Positions 36,544 through 45,994 of a DNA stretch of 64,000 nt are shown one piece after another. The notes under the pieces are model-generated. The model was not told the origin of the DNA and ran no database searches. It saw only the letters and a program-made list of their open reading frames with translations. Source of the stretch: Bacteroidales bacterium UBA6192 (GTDB taxonomy: Bacteria > Bacteroidota > Bacteroidia > Bacteroidales > F082); NCBI GenBank assembly GCA_002422725.1, contig DITE01000035.1, forward strand, positions 38,434 through 102,433, in the 5' to 3' direction. Every line of letters begins with the position of its first letter. The stretch's first letter is position 1. The translations under genes were made by a program, and so were the position numbers.

Positions 36544-36969
36544 TTAATGAGAAGTGTATAATAAACTCAAACAAAGATCCTCTTCATGCCTCATTGCCAT
36601 TTTTTCATCCTCCGTTTTATCGCTATATCCAATTAAATGCAAGACACCATGGACAACAACCCTGTTAAGCTCGTATTCAAAATCTATGGCCAATTCAATG
36701 GCATTTTCAAAAACACGGTCCAGACTGATATAAATCTCTCCGGAAATATATCCAGATACTTCATGGTTGTCGAAAGTGATAATATCTGTCAAATCGTTAT
36801 GATCAAGAAAGGATTGATTCATACCAAGTAAAAACTGATCATCGCAAAAAACGAAATCTATGCTTCCGGTTAGCCATCCATACCGGGTGACTACCTCATC
36901 CAGCCAGGCTCTGGAAATGTGAATCCCGCTGAACTTTTCATCAGGGTGCTGCCTGATAAACCGGATCAT
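36544..36969 (-). CDS. ybeY: Endoribonuclease YbeY
   Basis: YbeY is a zinc-dependent RNase that matures the 16S rRNA 3' end and aids ribosome quality control. The 141-residue protein keeps the core H-G-V-L-H-L-I-G-Y with His107 and His111. The position of the third zinc ligand, His in E. coli, is Asp117 here (Y-S-D-K-T-E), which I believe is usual for Bacteroidota. The start overlaps the preceding gene by 4 bp (ATGA), implying translational coupling. Confidence 0.92.
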   Translation of the reverse strand: MIRFIRQHPDEKFSGIHISRAWLDEVVTRYGWLTGSIDFVFCDDQFLLGMNQSFLDHNDLTDIITFDNHEVSGYISGEIYISLDRVFENAIELAIDFEYELNRVVVHGVLHLIGYSDKTEDEKMAMRHEEDLCLSLLYTSH

Positions 36970-37424
36970 GTCCCGGAACGAATAGATTGGGTAGTCCTTG
37001 AATAATACGCCCGTAGCTGATGAGCGCGTCGTGTTGCCATCGTATTAAAATACCCCCGAATATTAAACAACAAACTCACTTCAAGCTCATTCGGGTCTAT
37101 TCTCATACTATCCGTTAGGGATGACAAAACAAAATGGAGTTCGTCAAAATCTGAATCCAAAACCAATTGATTGTCAGTGTATGTGTTTGATTCTCTGTTC
37201 TTTAACTCCACATCGAAGGCAACACCATCCTCCGACAAATCATACGCAATAACCATGATTTCACCTGGGCTAAACCTGAGATAAAAATCAAACAAGTGTC
37301 CTAATGCGGTTAAGATATTAGCATAGTACGTACTCTGAACATTCATATTGTAGCAGAGTTGTTCGATGTATCCCTCAAGCCTGTAATACTCTGATTGGTC
37401 AATTTTTAATTCAATTGCGTTCAT
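36966..37424 (-). CDS. Conserved protein of unknown function between DUF4175 and ybeY
   Basis: The 152-residue protein has no recognisable motif. It is acidic, has no signal peptide, and alternates helices and strands (L-G-H-L-F-D-F-Y-L-R-F, M-V-I-A-Y-D-L). That layout is slightly reminiscent of small histidine-kinase-like ATPase folds, but no ATP-binding N-box or G-box is visible. It overlaps both neighbours by 4 bp, so it is translated as part of the DUF4175-ybeY operon. No function is assigned. Confidence 0.75.
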   Translation of the reverse strand: MNAIELKIDQSEYYRLEGYIEQLCYNMNVQSTYYANILTALGHLFDFYLRFSPGEIMVIAYDLSEDGVAFDVELKNRESNTYTDNQLVLDSDFDELHFVLSSLTDSMRIDPNELEVSLLFNIRGYFNTMATRRAHQLRAYYSRTTQSIRSGT

Positions 37425-40400
37425 TCCTTTCTCAATTCATTTGTTTGCAATAAATAATCAGCTATGCGTTTCCTATAGTAAGGTTTTACTTCAAATGGCA
37501 GTAATTTAAGATCGTCTTCCTGTCGCTTTAGCATTTCCTTATACTCTAAAATTCCAGCAGGGTTACTCAGCAATTGATCTTTTGGCGCTTTCGACTCCCT
37601 CTCCTCTTTCATTTCGCGCTCCCTCTCTGCATTCTCTGCTTTTAACAATCTGACAACCAATTCTTCATTTCTTTTAATCAAACTTCCATTAAGTCTTTTG
37701 TTTACCAATTCTTCTTCCAATTTTTCCATTTCCCGCATAATTTCATTCAATCCTTCACCATTCAGTCCATCTTGCTTGAATTGTTCCATCAACGATTGCA
37801 TCTGATTTCGCAAAGCTTCCTGCTGGGCAGCCATACGGGCAATTTCTTCACTTTGTGATCCTTCACCACCCTCCTGCCCTTTCGCTTTCATCTTCTCGAT
37901 ACTCTCCTTTAATTGCTTCCCAAGCCCTTCCTGAATCTCCTTCATCCCGGATAGACTTTCGCTTCCGCTTTGCCCCTCGGAATTATCATTCTCACCCTGC
38001 ATTGGATTTGGCATCCCCATGCTTTCCTGCATCTTTCTTAACGCCTCAGCCAACATCAAGCTGAGGTTATTAAGCGACATCATGGCAAACTGCTGGTCAG
38101 ACAGCGAATTGGATGAACGCCTTTCCTTCATATTCTCCAGTGCCGAATTCATTCTCGTTTTTATCCTGTCCATCTCATCATAAACAAAAGATTCTATTTC
38201 GGGCTGACGCTTTCCCAGGGCTATCAGAGAGTCTTCAATGATTCCAAAACTTTCGCGCATCTGACTTTGCTCACGGATAATCTCAGTATATGCAGGATCG
38301 TCGCGCTTGATGACGGATAAACGATGCAGCAGCATTTCCTGGCTGTGACTGGCCCGAAGGATATTTTCAAGTAGAATTCGCAAAGTTCCGGCATCTTCCG
38401 CTTTTCTTTTCTCTCCTTCCTGTTGCAACATTTCCTTCAACTCCATGCTGAGTTTACTCATTTTTCCAGAAGCTGACGACTTGCTTTCTTTCGCCTTCTG
38501 AGCAGCCCCTTTCTCCTGGCTACTCTTTGCCTTGTTCAGGTCGTTCTTAATGTCCAGTTCCTGCTCGTCTGTATTCTCTATTTCGAAAGGCTTATCTAAT
38601 TTTTCGTTCCTCGATCGAAGTGAGTCTAGCGACTCCGAAAAATGATCAAACTCCTTTCTTATGCTGTCAAGCCGATTCAAGCTTTCGGATTGATCGTTCC
38701 CAGAGTTCAATTCTTTATCAACTTCCTTTCTGAGCTCCTCAGCAAGTTTGCTTAATTGATCAGCAAGCTGTTGCATATCCTTCTCAAATTGAAGTTGTTT
38801 GAGTAAGGATAGGTTCCGATCGAGCATGCGTTCAAGGTTTTCGTTGTTCATTTTCAACTCATTCAGCATTTCCCTGATCTTCTCCTTGTTCACTTCATCC
38901 ATCAATTTCTTTAGTTCTTCAAGCAATGCTTTCAACTCATCGTTTAGCACCTCATTCAACATTTCATCCAGTTTTTTCTGTTTTTCGAGTATCCTCTCCT
39001 CCGTTTTCTTACTCTCCTTTGTCATCTGCTGAAGATCTTTGTTTTGCTCCAATAAACTCTTCAATTCATTCTCAATTCTATCCTGTTTCTCAATAATCGA
39101 CTTCAATTGGTTTTTATCATTCCAGTCCAGCTCCTTTTTCTGCATCATTTTCAGCAAAAAATCATCAACCTCCTTTTTCACTTCTCTGGAGTTGTTTAAT
39201 AAATTGCTGATTGCTTCTTCTTTTTCCTTCTCCTGCTTTATAATCAACGAATCGAGTGCTTTATCTGACAGAACATCATAAAAAAACATGGACGATTTCC
39301 GGCTCTTTGGTCCATGAATACGGTCATTGTCCCACACCTCAAAATAGTAGTTTAGCCGGTCTCCCGCTTGCAAATTAATGCTGTCGGATGAAAACATATA
39401 ATAAAACTCCTGTCGCGATCGCTGCTTGTTAACAGGCACTTCAAAATGAAAAAAGGGTGATGATTCGTTTAAGGTTGTGTTATCAATCTGATAAACAAAC
39501 TCCAGTTTTGTAAAACCATAGTCGTCCTGTATCAAGCCGGTGAAAAATCTTTCACGACCTTCACGGGCCTCAGAAACTACAGAAACAGCAATGTCAGGAT
39601 AATGGTCAGGAATCGCCTCAATAATGATCTGAAAAGGATCAGATTCTTTAACGAAGTTGTTGACTGGTTTCACGAGCAGCACCATGTCAAACAACACAGA
39701 CATTGTATGATTAAACAATCCATTTTGATTAACAAGTGACCAGGTTTCATTGTTGGTGCTTAGCAGCAGGCTGTCAGCATTCCGGGTGAAAAACTGCCAT
39801 GAAATACTTGTCCCCGCCGGAACACTCATGATGCTGACATCACGCAACGTTTCGCTGCTCCGGCCAAGGTAAGCCGGAAAATTTAAAAGAGCTGAAAACG
39901 ATGTCAGAACTGGTTTCGGTAAAACCTTAAGATAGTATACATCACTAACATATGGTCCAGATTCAATTCTAAACGGAATGTCCTGCTGCACATTTTTAAA
40001 CTCAAAGCTGAAACGGTTCTTCTCTGATTGCTGCATCAGATAGCCAAAATCATTGATCACTATCCTGAGTTCAGCAGGAACCTCTTTACCCACAGAAATA
40101 ACCTCAAGCGAATAGTTTTCATGTTGTACGACACTGAGTTTATCATTAAGTATTTGAATATGATAGGGAAGAGGTTTCGAAAATGTTTCGTTGTAAGCGA
40201 TAATCCGGCGGGTAGGCTCAGTCAGAAAAGAAGGAAACAGCCAAAGAGCAATTAAAATAAGCAATAGGGGGACAATCGCATAGCGCAGAAACCGTAAGTT
40301 GCCTTTCAAATTAACTGCTCCGGAAAACGGAACCGGACTCAATTCTTTGATTTTCTTGCTTATTCCGGCTTCGAGCAGACTGATCGATGTTGTCTGACCG

Positions 40401-40765
40401 GTTTCAAACAATTGTCGCAATTGCAATGTATTCAACAACTTGTCATTTACTTCGGGAAAATGCTTTCCGATCATACGGGCAGCACTTTCGTGTGGCATCG
40501 CTTTTCGAAATCTGATCAGATTCAATGCAGGAATGATGATCAGCTTGACCAGAACAAACAAGAATACCAGAAGGTAAGCATAAAACAAAATCAATCTGAC
40601 TACTTTTGAAAAATAGGCAAGGTACTCAATACCATTGATGAATATAAAGAGCATGCTCAGCAGGAAAACACTATAAATAAACCCCTTGATAAGTTGGTTC
40701 AGATAGTATTTCCGGGTAAACTCTTCAATTTTCCCGATAAAATGCAGATAATCCGGGTTCATCAT
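37421..40765 (-). CDS. DUF4175 family large membrane-anchored coiled-coil protein
   Basis: The 1114-residue protein (ATG 40765 chosen over TTG 40774) has two membrane segments near 30-75 and one near 155-175. A region of beta-rich extracytoplasmic sequence runs to about 530, followed by about 500 residues of heptad-rich, highly charged Lys/Glu/Gln sequence. Examples are E-K-Q-K-K-L-D-E-M-L-N-E and E-E-L-K-K-L-M-D-E-V-N-K-E. This is the layout of DUF4175 proteins, whose function is not established. It is the first gene of the ybeY-mnmG run, with 4-bp overlap to the next frame. Its promoter region is shared divergently with the M1 peptidase gene. Confidence 0.85.
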   Translation of the reverse strand: MMNPDYLHFIGKIEEFTRKYYLNQLIKGFIYSVFLLSMLFIFINGIEYLAYFSKVVRLILFYAYLLVFLFVLVKLIIIPALNLIRFRKAMPHESAARMIGKHFPEVNDKLLNTLQLRQLFETGQTTSISLLEAGISKKIKELSPVPFSGAVNLKGNLRFLRYAIVPLLLILIALWLFPSFLTEPTRRIIAYNETFSKPLPYHIQILNDKLSVVQHENYSLEVISVGKEVPAELRIVINDFGYLMQQSEKNRFSFEFKNVQQDIPFRIESGPYVSDVYYLKVLPKPVLTSFSALLNFPAYLGRSSETLRDVSIMSVPAGTSISWQFFTRNADSLLLSTNNETWSLVNQNGLFNHTMSVLFDMVLLVKPVNNFVKESDPFQIIIEAIPDHYPDIAVSVVSEAREGRERFFTGLIQDDYGFTKLEFVYQIDNTTLNESSPFFHFEVPVNKQRSRQEFYYMFSSDSINLQAGDRLNYYFEVWDNDRIHGPKSRKSSMFFYDVLSDKALDSLIIKQEKEKEEAISNLLNNSREVKKEVDDFLLKMMQKKELDWNDKNQLKSIIEKQDRIENELKSLLEQNKDLQQMTKESKKTEERILEKQKKLDEMLNEVLNDELKALLEELKKLMDEVNKEKIREMLNELKMNNENLERMLDRNLSLLKQLQFEKDMQQLADQLSKLAEELRKEVDKELNSGNDQSESLNRLDSIRKEFDHFSESLDSLRSRNEKLDKPFEIENTDEQELDIKNDLNKAKSSQEKGAAQKAKESKSSASGKMSKLSMELKEMLQQEGEKRKAEDAGTLRILLENILRASHSQEMLLHRLSVIKRDDPAYTEIIREQSQMRESFGIIEDSLIALGKRQPEIESFVYDEMDRIKTRMNSALENMKERRSSNSLSDQQFAMMSLNNLSLMLAEALRKMQESMGMPNPMQGENDNSEGQSGSESLSGMKEIQEGLGKQLKESIEKMKAKGQEGGEGSQSEEIARMAAQQEALRNQMQSLMEQFKQDGLNGEGLNEIMREMEKLEEELVNKRLNGSLIKRNEELVVRLLKAENAEREREMKEERESKAPKDQLLSNPAGILEYKEMLKRQEDDLKLLPFEVKPYYRKRIADYLLQTNELRKE

Positions 40766-40812
40766 ATTGACCAATAGTAAGGCACGCTCATCAAACGCTT
40801 ATAAAATTTGTT

Positions 40813-40820
40813 TATTTTTG
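40813..40820 (+). promoter_or_regulatory. Putative -7 box of the M1 aminopeptidase gene
   Basis: TATTTTTG matches TAnnTTTG. It lies 57 bp before ATG 40877, and inside the upstream extension of the open frame. This supports the later start. Confidence 0.45.
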
Positions 40821-40876
40821 GCAGCAAATATACGTCTTCCATTGTTAACCGTTTTCTAACCACCCCTTTTCCTATC

Positions 40877-42853
40877 ATGAAACTGTTCCTGACATTATTG
40901 ATTATCATTACCTTTTCGATGCAGATTGATGCACAACAACAAGACCTTCATGAGCATAACCGTTATTGCCGACACTATACCGAACACCAGGAAATCTCCT
41001 CTTTTGCCTACCGAAACGATTGGCAAAGTCCCTTTGTTCATGATTATGATGTGAAATTCTACTGGCTTGACATCAGCGTTTCAAGCACATCAGTAAACCT
41101 TGGCGGTAAAGTGACTATTCACGCCGACGTTAAAATTGACAATTTTACCACTTTTGCTTTCGAACTCGTTCCGCAACTCACAATCAGCCAAATAGTTTTC
41201 AATGGTCAGGTTTATACCAGTTGGAACCGTGACGGTGATAATGTTTTGCTTAGTGTTCCTGCACTCAACACAGACGATTCATTTGTTGCCGAAATTGCCT
41301 ATGGTGGCACTCCACCCTCAGGTGGCTTTTTTGCAGGAATCACGAATGCTACATCGAATACCTGGGGTAAGCAGGTTACCTGGACATTGTCAGAACCTTT
41401 TAACGCCAAGCAGTGGTGGCCTGTAAAACAGGTTCTTACTGATAAAGCTGATTCAGTTTGGGTGTTTCTGACAACTGCAGCTACGAACATGGCCGGTTCT
41501 CAAGGTCTTCTGACCAACACTGTTGATCTGGGAAACGGACAGAAAAGGTACGAATGGAAATCACGTTATCCTATTGCATATTACCTGATTTCATTCGCTG
41601 TTGCAGATTATTTGGAATACAATATCTATGCAAAACCGGCTGAGCTTGAAGGTGACTCTATCCTGGTACAAAACTTTTTGTATAATCATCCGAATTATTT
41701 ACAACAAAACAAGACCAATATTGACGCAACAGTACCTATGCTAGAGCTCTTCAGCGATTTGTATACCCTTTACCCCTTTGAAGCTGAAAAGTACGGCCAT
41801 TGTATCACCGAATTGGGTGGTGGCATGGAACATCAGACAATGAGCACAATGGGTGGCTGGTCGTTCAACCTGGTTAGCCACGAACTGGGCCATATGTGGT
41901 TTGGCGACAATGTTACCTGTGCTACCTGGAGTGATATTTGGATCAATGAGGGATTTGCCACCTATTCAAACTATCTGGCACATGAATTTCTCAATGGCTG
42001 GAACTCAGGTCAAACTTTCATGGTAAACACACAAAACAACGTTATGTCGCAACCCGGGGGAAGCGTTTATATCCCGCCATCAGAAATAACACAGGACAAT
42101 ATTTGGCGGATATTCAACGGTCGCCTGTCATATGACAAAGGAGCTGCAATTATTCATGTGCTCAGGCACGAAATCAACAACGATGATCTTTTCTTTGAAA
42201 CCCTTCAGTCATTTCAACAGATGTATTCCGATACCTCAGCTACTGGTGAAGATTTCAAACATGTTGCTGAAGATATTACGGGCTTGGATCTCGATTACTT
42301 TTTCGACCAATGGTATTATGGACAAGGCTACCCCATATACGATATCGTTTGGTATATGAATGGTGATCAGGTAACCATCATGAGCTCACAGTCCACATCC
42401 ACGCAGATTACACCCTTATTCGATATGTATATTGATTTTAAGCTGACATATGATGACAACACCTTCGAAACGGTACGTTTACATCAGGATGCCAATATAA
42501 AAACATTCAATATTCCGGTCACAAAAACTGTTGACGGTATTGCTGTTGACCCCGATAACTGGACTTTTGAAAAGGTTAACAGTATAATTGTTGGAAACAT
42601 CGAAGGTATTGCTCCGAACTACTTTACAATATTTCCAAATCCAACTGAAAGTCAGGCGATCGTATCATTCGCACAGCAAAATAAACATCAGAAAACCCTG
42701 AAAATTTATTCCGTATCAGGTAAACTAATGCTACAGCAAATAGTACAGGAATCACAGCTTAGAATTGATCTGAATGCATTTCCTTCGGGTGTTTATTTTG
42801 TGGAACTCAGCGATGGAACATTATCTGACATTCAGCGCCTGATCAAGCTTTGA
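40877..42853 (+). CDS. M1-family aminopeptidase with type IX sorting domain
   Basis: The 658-residue protein starts at ATG 40877 (the frame extends to 40808 without a credible start) with a signal peptide ending I-D-A-Q. The M1 domain shows the substrate-binding G-G-M-E-H and the zinc site HELGH at 335-339 with Glu358 19 residues later. A C-terminal sorting domain begins I-F-P-N-P-T near 585 and ends in R-L-I-K-L. It should release N-terminal amino acids from peptides at the cell surface, and would complement the C25 and S8 endoproteases. No operon partner is evident. Confidence 0.94.
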   Translation: MKLFLTLLIIITFSMQIDAQQQDLHEHNRYCRHYTEHQEISSFAYRNDWQSPFVHDYDVKFYWLDISVSSTSVNLGGKVTIHADVKIDNFTTFAFELVPQLTISQIVFNGQVYTSWNRDGDNVLLSVPALNTDDSFVAEIAYGGTPPSGGFFAGITNATSNTWGKQVTWTLSEPFNAKQWWPVKQVLTDKADSVWVFLTTAATNMAGSQGLLTNTVDLGNGQKRYEWKSRYPIAYYLISFAVADYLEYNIYAKPAELEGDSILVQNFLYNHPNYLQQNKTNIDATVPMLELFSDLYTLYPFEAEKYGHCITELGGGMEHQTMSTMGGWSFNLVSHELGHMWFGDNVTCATWSDIWINEGFATYSNYLAHEFLNGWNSGQTFMVNTQNNVMSQPGGSVYIPPSEITQDNIWRIFNGRLSYDKGAAIIHVLRHEINNDDLFFETLQSFQQMYSDTSATGEDFKHVAEDITGLDLDYFFDQWYYGQGYPIYDIVWYMNGDQVTIMSSQSTSTQITPLFDMYIDFKLTYDDNTFETVRLHQDANIKTFNIPVTKTVDGIAVDPDNWTFEKVNSIIVGNIEGIAPNYFTIFPNPTESQAIVSFAQQNKHQKTLKIYSVSGKLMLQQIVQESQLRIDLNAFPSGVYFVELSDGTLSDIQRLIKL

Positions 42854-42938
42854 TACATTGTTGAATAGTAAGCTCTTATTCATGGCAACAGCATGACATG
42901 TTCATGCCCGATCTGCTGTTTTCATGCAGACAGTTGCC

Positions 42939-42946
42939 TATCTTTG
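42939..42946 (+). promoter_or_regulatory. Putative -7 box of gltX
   Basis: TATCTTTG matches TAnnTTTG. It lies 16 bp before ATG 42963 and inside the upstream extension of the open frame, arguing against the start at 42924. Confidence 0.5.
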
Positions 42947-42962
42947 CAAAAAAATGACATTT

Positions 42963-44477
42963 ATGAATGAAGTTCGTGTACGCTTTGCACCTAGTCCAAC
43001 AGGCCCATTACATATAGGAGGAGTGCGGACAGCCCTTTATAATTACCTGTTCGCCCGCAAGCATGGCGGCAAAATGATACTGCGCATTGAGGATACTGAC
43101 CAGACACGATTTGTCCCCGGTGCCGAAGCGTATATCATGGATTCATTGGCCTGGTGCGGCATTCAGTTCGATGAAGGAATTCGTGAAGGCGGAGTCCATG
43201 CACCCTATCGGCAAAGCGAAAGAAAAGAAATTTATACTTTGTATTGCGAACAGCTGATCCGTTCAGGACATGCCTATTATGCTTTTGACTCAACTGAAGA
43301 ACTTGAGCACTTGCGAAAATCTGCTGAAGCAAATAAAACAACTTTCATTTATAATTCGCAAAGTCGCAAGAATTTACACAACAGCCTCACTTTAAGCCCG
43401 GAAACAGTCGAGGGTTACCTTGCGTCAGGCAAGCCCTATGTTGTTCGTTTTCTGGTCCCTGAAAAGTTTGAGGTAGTGATGGACGATATAATCAGGGGCA
43501 GGGTAGTGGTGAAATCGGAAACCCTCGATGATAAGGTTCTCTTTAAATCAGACGGTCTTCCAACCTACCACCTGGCCAATATCATTGACGATCATTTGAT
43601 GCAGATAAGCCATGTGATCAGAGGTGAAGAATGGCTGCCATCGCTTCCGCTTCATGTTTTGCTTTACCAGGCATTTGGTTGGGAGGCTCCTTTGTTTGCC
43701 CATCTTCCTTTGTTGCTGAAGCCCGATGGTAACGGAAAGCTCAGCAAGCGCGACGGTGACAGGCTTGGTTTTCCTGTGTTTCCTATGCGCTGGGAAGATC
43801 CTTTCAGCCATGAGGTTTCATCAGGCTATCGCGAATCGGGCTATTATCCCGATGCATTTGTAAATATGCTTGCCTTACTTGGCTGGAATCCAGGAACCGA
43901 ACAGGAGTTATTCACGATGCAGGAGCTTATCGATGCATTTTCGCTGGACAGGGTAGGGAAAGCAGGCTCAAAATTCGATCCTGAAAAAACCAAATGGTTT
44001 AATCACCAATACCTGATTCGAAAAACGAATGAGGAAATTGCTTCTGACTTTCAACATGTTTTGATTGAAAAGGGAATTCAGGCTAATAGTCATCTCATCA
44101 TAAAAGTGGTTGGTCTGGTGAAAGAAAGGGTTCATTTTGTTAAAGAGCTTTGGGATGAGGCTCATTTCTTTTTCGAAACGCCGGAAAAATATGACGAACA
44201 GGTGATTCAGAAACGGTGGAAACCCGAAACTCCCGCACAAATGCAAGGGTTGTCGACGATGTTACTAAATTTACCAGTATTTGACGCAGCAGCCATTGAT
44301 GCCGCAATCAAAACCTGGATCGAAACCAGTGGATACGGAATGGGAGCAATCATGAACGCCTTGAGACTGCTAATGGTTGGTACTTCCAAAGGGCCCCATC
44401 TTGCCGATATCATGGCGTTAATTGGAAAAGAAGAAACCATCCTGAGAATTCAAAAAGGATTGGAGACTTTACATTAA
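42963..44477 (+). CDS. gltX: Glutamyl-tRNA synthetase
   Basis: The 504-residue class I synthetase charges tRNA-Glu. It has the HIGH-like H-I-G-G at 17-20 after R-F-A-P-S-P-T-G-P-L, the R-I-E-D-T-D-Q-T-R motif and KLSKR at 259-263. The C-terminal anticodon-binding domain is of normal length. ATG 42963 follows the promoter box; ATG 42954 is also possible. Confidence 0.96.
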   Translation: MNEVRVRFAPSPTGPLHIGGVRTALYNYLFARKHGGKMILRIEDTDQTRFVPGAEAYIMDSLAWCGIQFDEGIREGGVHAPYRQSERKEIYTLYCEQLIRSGHAYYAFDSTEELEHLRKSAEANKTTFIYNSQSRKNLHNSLTLSPETVEGYLASGKPYVVRFLVPEKFEVVMDDIIRGRVVVKSETLDDKVLFKSDGLPTYHLANIIDDHLMQISHVIRGEEWLPSLPLHVLLYQAFGWEAPLFAHLPLLLKPDGNGKLSKRDGDRLGFPVFPMRWEDPFSHEVSSGYRESGYYPDAFVNMLALLGWNPGTEQELFTMQELIDAFSLDRVGKAGSKFDPEKTKWFNHQYLIRKTNEEIASDFQHVLIEKGIQANSHLIIKVVGLVKERVHFVKELWDEAHFFFETPEKYDEQVIQKRWKPETPAQMQGLSTMLLNLPVFDAAAIDAAIKTWIETSGYGMGAIMNALRLLMVGTSKGPHLADIMALIGKEETILRIQKGLETLH

Positions 44478-44568
44478 ATGAATTCATGTCAGCATATTAA
44501 TCCGTTGCATACAGATCCAAATAATACTGACGAGTTAAAATATTTTGAACAGATAACTACACAATAAT

Positions 44569-44922
44569 ATGATGTCAACTATCTCAATCGAAGGAATGGA
44601 GTTTTATGCCTATCATGGTTGCTTTGCTGAAGAAAAAATCATTGGCACCAGGTTTATTGTTGATTTGTTTCTGGAAACCAATACCATTGAGGCTGAAAAT
44701 ACAGACAGTTTAGTGAAAACCATCAACTACCTTGATGTATACCAATTGGTTAAAAGTCAGATGGAAATAAAATCAAATCTACTCGAGCATTTGGGTCGCC
44801 GTATCGTTGATGCTATCAAAAAATCATTTCCGGAAGTTACGGATGTTAAGGTAAAGGTGAAAAAAATGAATCCACCCTTGGGTGGTAAAATTGACTTCGT
44901 GAGTCTGACCATACAATCATAA
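44569..44922 (+). CDS. folB: Dihydroneopterin aldolase
   Basis: FolB converts dihydroneopterin to 6-hydroxymethyl-dihydropterin in folate synthesis. The 117-residue sequence contains G-M-E-F-Y-A-Y-H-G-C near the N-terminus, T-I-N-Y-L-D-V-Y-Q-L, L-L-E-H-L-G and the C-terminal K-K-M-N-P-P-L-G-G. It is 91 bp after gltX and 1 bp before the CWC gene. Confidence 0.94.
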   Translation: MMSTISIEGMEFYAYHGCFAEEKIIGTRFIVDLFLETNTIEAENTDSLVKTINYLDVYQLVKSQMEIKSNLLEHLGRRIVDAIKKSFPEVTDVKVKVKKMNPPLGGKIDFVSLTIQS

Positions 44923-44923
44923 C

Positions 44924-45133
44924 ATGAAAATTATTGAGCCTGAGACCTGCCCCAGATGTGGAGATCGATTTCATTGCAGCAAATCGGCCAAATGTTGGTG
45001 TTATGAGCTAAATGTTGAGGCATCGCTGCTCGAAATAATTCAGGACAATTGGAATACATGTCTTTGTCCGAAGTGTTTGAATGAATTAAACAAAAAAAGC
45101 CAGGAAGAAGGAATTGTGGATTTATTCAAATAG
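44924..45133 (+). CDS. Small cysteine-rich CWC family protein
   Basis: The 69-residue protein has Cys9, Cys12 and Cys18, then the Cys24-Trp-Cys26 motif that names the family, and a C-terminal C-L-C-P-K-C. It is probably a zinc-binding protein; its function is unknown. The gene follows folB by 1 bp and its 3' end contains the -33 element of the tRNA-Cys promoter. Confidence 0.88.
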   Translation: MKIIEPETCPRCGDRFHCSKSAKCWCYELNVEASLLEIIQDNWNTCLCPKCLNELNKKSQEEGIVDLFK

Positions 45134-45143
45134 ATTATCTTTG
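45114..45143 (+). promoter_or_regulatory. Promoter of tRNA-Cys
   Basis: TTG at 45114-45116 and TATCTTTG at 45136-45143 are separated by exactly 19 bp, the Bacteroidota consensus. The tRNA begins 13 bp downstream. The promoter lies partly inside the CWC gene. Confidence 0.75.
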
Positions 45144-45155
45144 CACTCCCAAAAT

Positions 45156-45226
45156 GGTCTCGTGGCCGAGTGGTTAGGCAGCGGTCTGCAAAACCGTGTA
45201 CAGCGGTTCGAATCCGCTCGAGACCT
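45156..45226 (+). tRNA. tRNA-Cys (anticodon GCA)
   Basis: Acceptor arms GGTCTCG and CGAGACC pair fully, the anticodon loop reads CTGCAAA, and the T arm contains GGTTCGAATCC. Discriminator base is T. The CCA end is not encoded. Confidence 0.95.
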
Positions 45227-45227
45227 C

Positions 45228-45262
45228 AAAAAAACAGGGACTTATAATCCCTGTTTTTTTTT
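45228..45262. terminator. Bidirectional terminator between tRNA-Cys and tRNA-Thr
   Basis: ACAGGGA and TCCCTGT form a stem around a short loop, with an A run before it and a T run after it. It can therefore end transcripts from either strand, and it serves both converging tRNA genes. Confidence 0.85.
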
Positions 45263-45263
45263 G

Positions 45264-45336
45264 AGCCTTCCACGGGACTCGAACCCGCGACCTGCTCATT
45301 ACGAGTGAGCTGCTCTACCGACTGAGCTAAGAAGGC
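45264..45336 (-). tRNA. tRNA-Thr (anticodon CGT)
   Basis: On the minus strand the acceptor GCCTTCT pairs with GGAAGGC (one G-T pair). The anticodon stem is GCTCA/TGAGC, the loop CTCGTAA gives anticodon CGT, and the T arm has GGTTCGAGTCC. No CCA is encoded. Confidence 0.94.
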
Positions 45337-45445
45337 GCTTTTTAATCAGCGCGCAAAATTAATCAATTATCCTGCACTGCCACAAAACCAATCTCATTCC
45401 GCTTTGAATGTTTATTCGTAATTGATCATTGCGTATTTTTGCGGC

Positions 45446-45952
45446 ATGACACCAAACACAAAAATATACCGTGTGCTTTTCGTTTGTCTTGGTAACATTT
45501 GCAGGTCGCCTGCAGCAGAAGCCATATTCAAGGCATATGCCGAAAAGGCAGGCTTACGCGTTGATGTTGATTCAGCCGGCACCTCAGGCTGGCACGAGGG
45601 CGAAATGGCCGATCAGCGCATGCGCTCAACTGCCAGTGAAAGAGGTTACAATATCACCAGCATTTCCAGACCATTCGATAGAAATAAAGATTTCGATCGC
45701 TTCGATCTGATTGTGCCTATGGATGGTCAGAATTATGCTGACCTCCGGGATTTGGCCCAAACCCGCGAAGAGGTCGATAAAATTCAAAACATCAGTCAAT
45801 TTATCCAATCAACCGGTGACACCTACATCCCGGATCCCTATTATGGCGGCAAGACAGGGTTTCATAGGGTGATCGATTTGCTGGAAGAAGCATCAGCCCA
45901 ACTTGTTTCGTATGTTGAAACGAAACTTAAACTTGATGGTGGTAAGACATAG
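45446..45952 (+). CDS. Low-molecular-weight protein tyrosine phosphatase
   Basis: The 168-residue protein has the P-loop C-L-G-N-I-C-R-S with nucleophile Cys14 and Arg20, and the general acid Asp130 in D-P-Y-Y-G-G. It removes phosphate from protein tyrosine, possibly acting on a polysaccharide-linked kinase as in other bacteria; no such kinase is nearby. ATG 45446 is chosen over TTG 45422. A TATTTTTG box at 45434-45441 ends only 4 bp before this ATG, so the mRNA may be nearly leaderless. Confidence 0.93.
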   Translation: MTPNTKIYRVLFVCLGNICRSPAAEAIFKAYAEKAGLRVDVDSAGTSGWHEGEMADQRMRSTASERGYNITSISRPFDRNKDFDRFDLIVPMDGQNYADLRDLAQTREEVDKIQNISQFIQSTGDTYIPDPYYGGKTGFHRVIDLLEEASAQLVSYVETKLKLDGGKT

Positions 45953-45994
45953 TTAAACCAACGGATTACTTTTGCTCAACTGATAAACTAATCT

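Noticed and set aside
37855..39281. Several plus-strand serine/phenylalanine-rich frames
   Set aside because: They are shadows of the Lys/Glu-rich coiled coil of the DUF4175 gene on the other strand.
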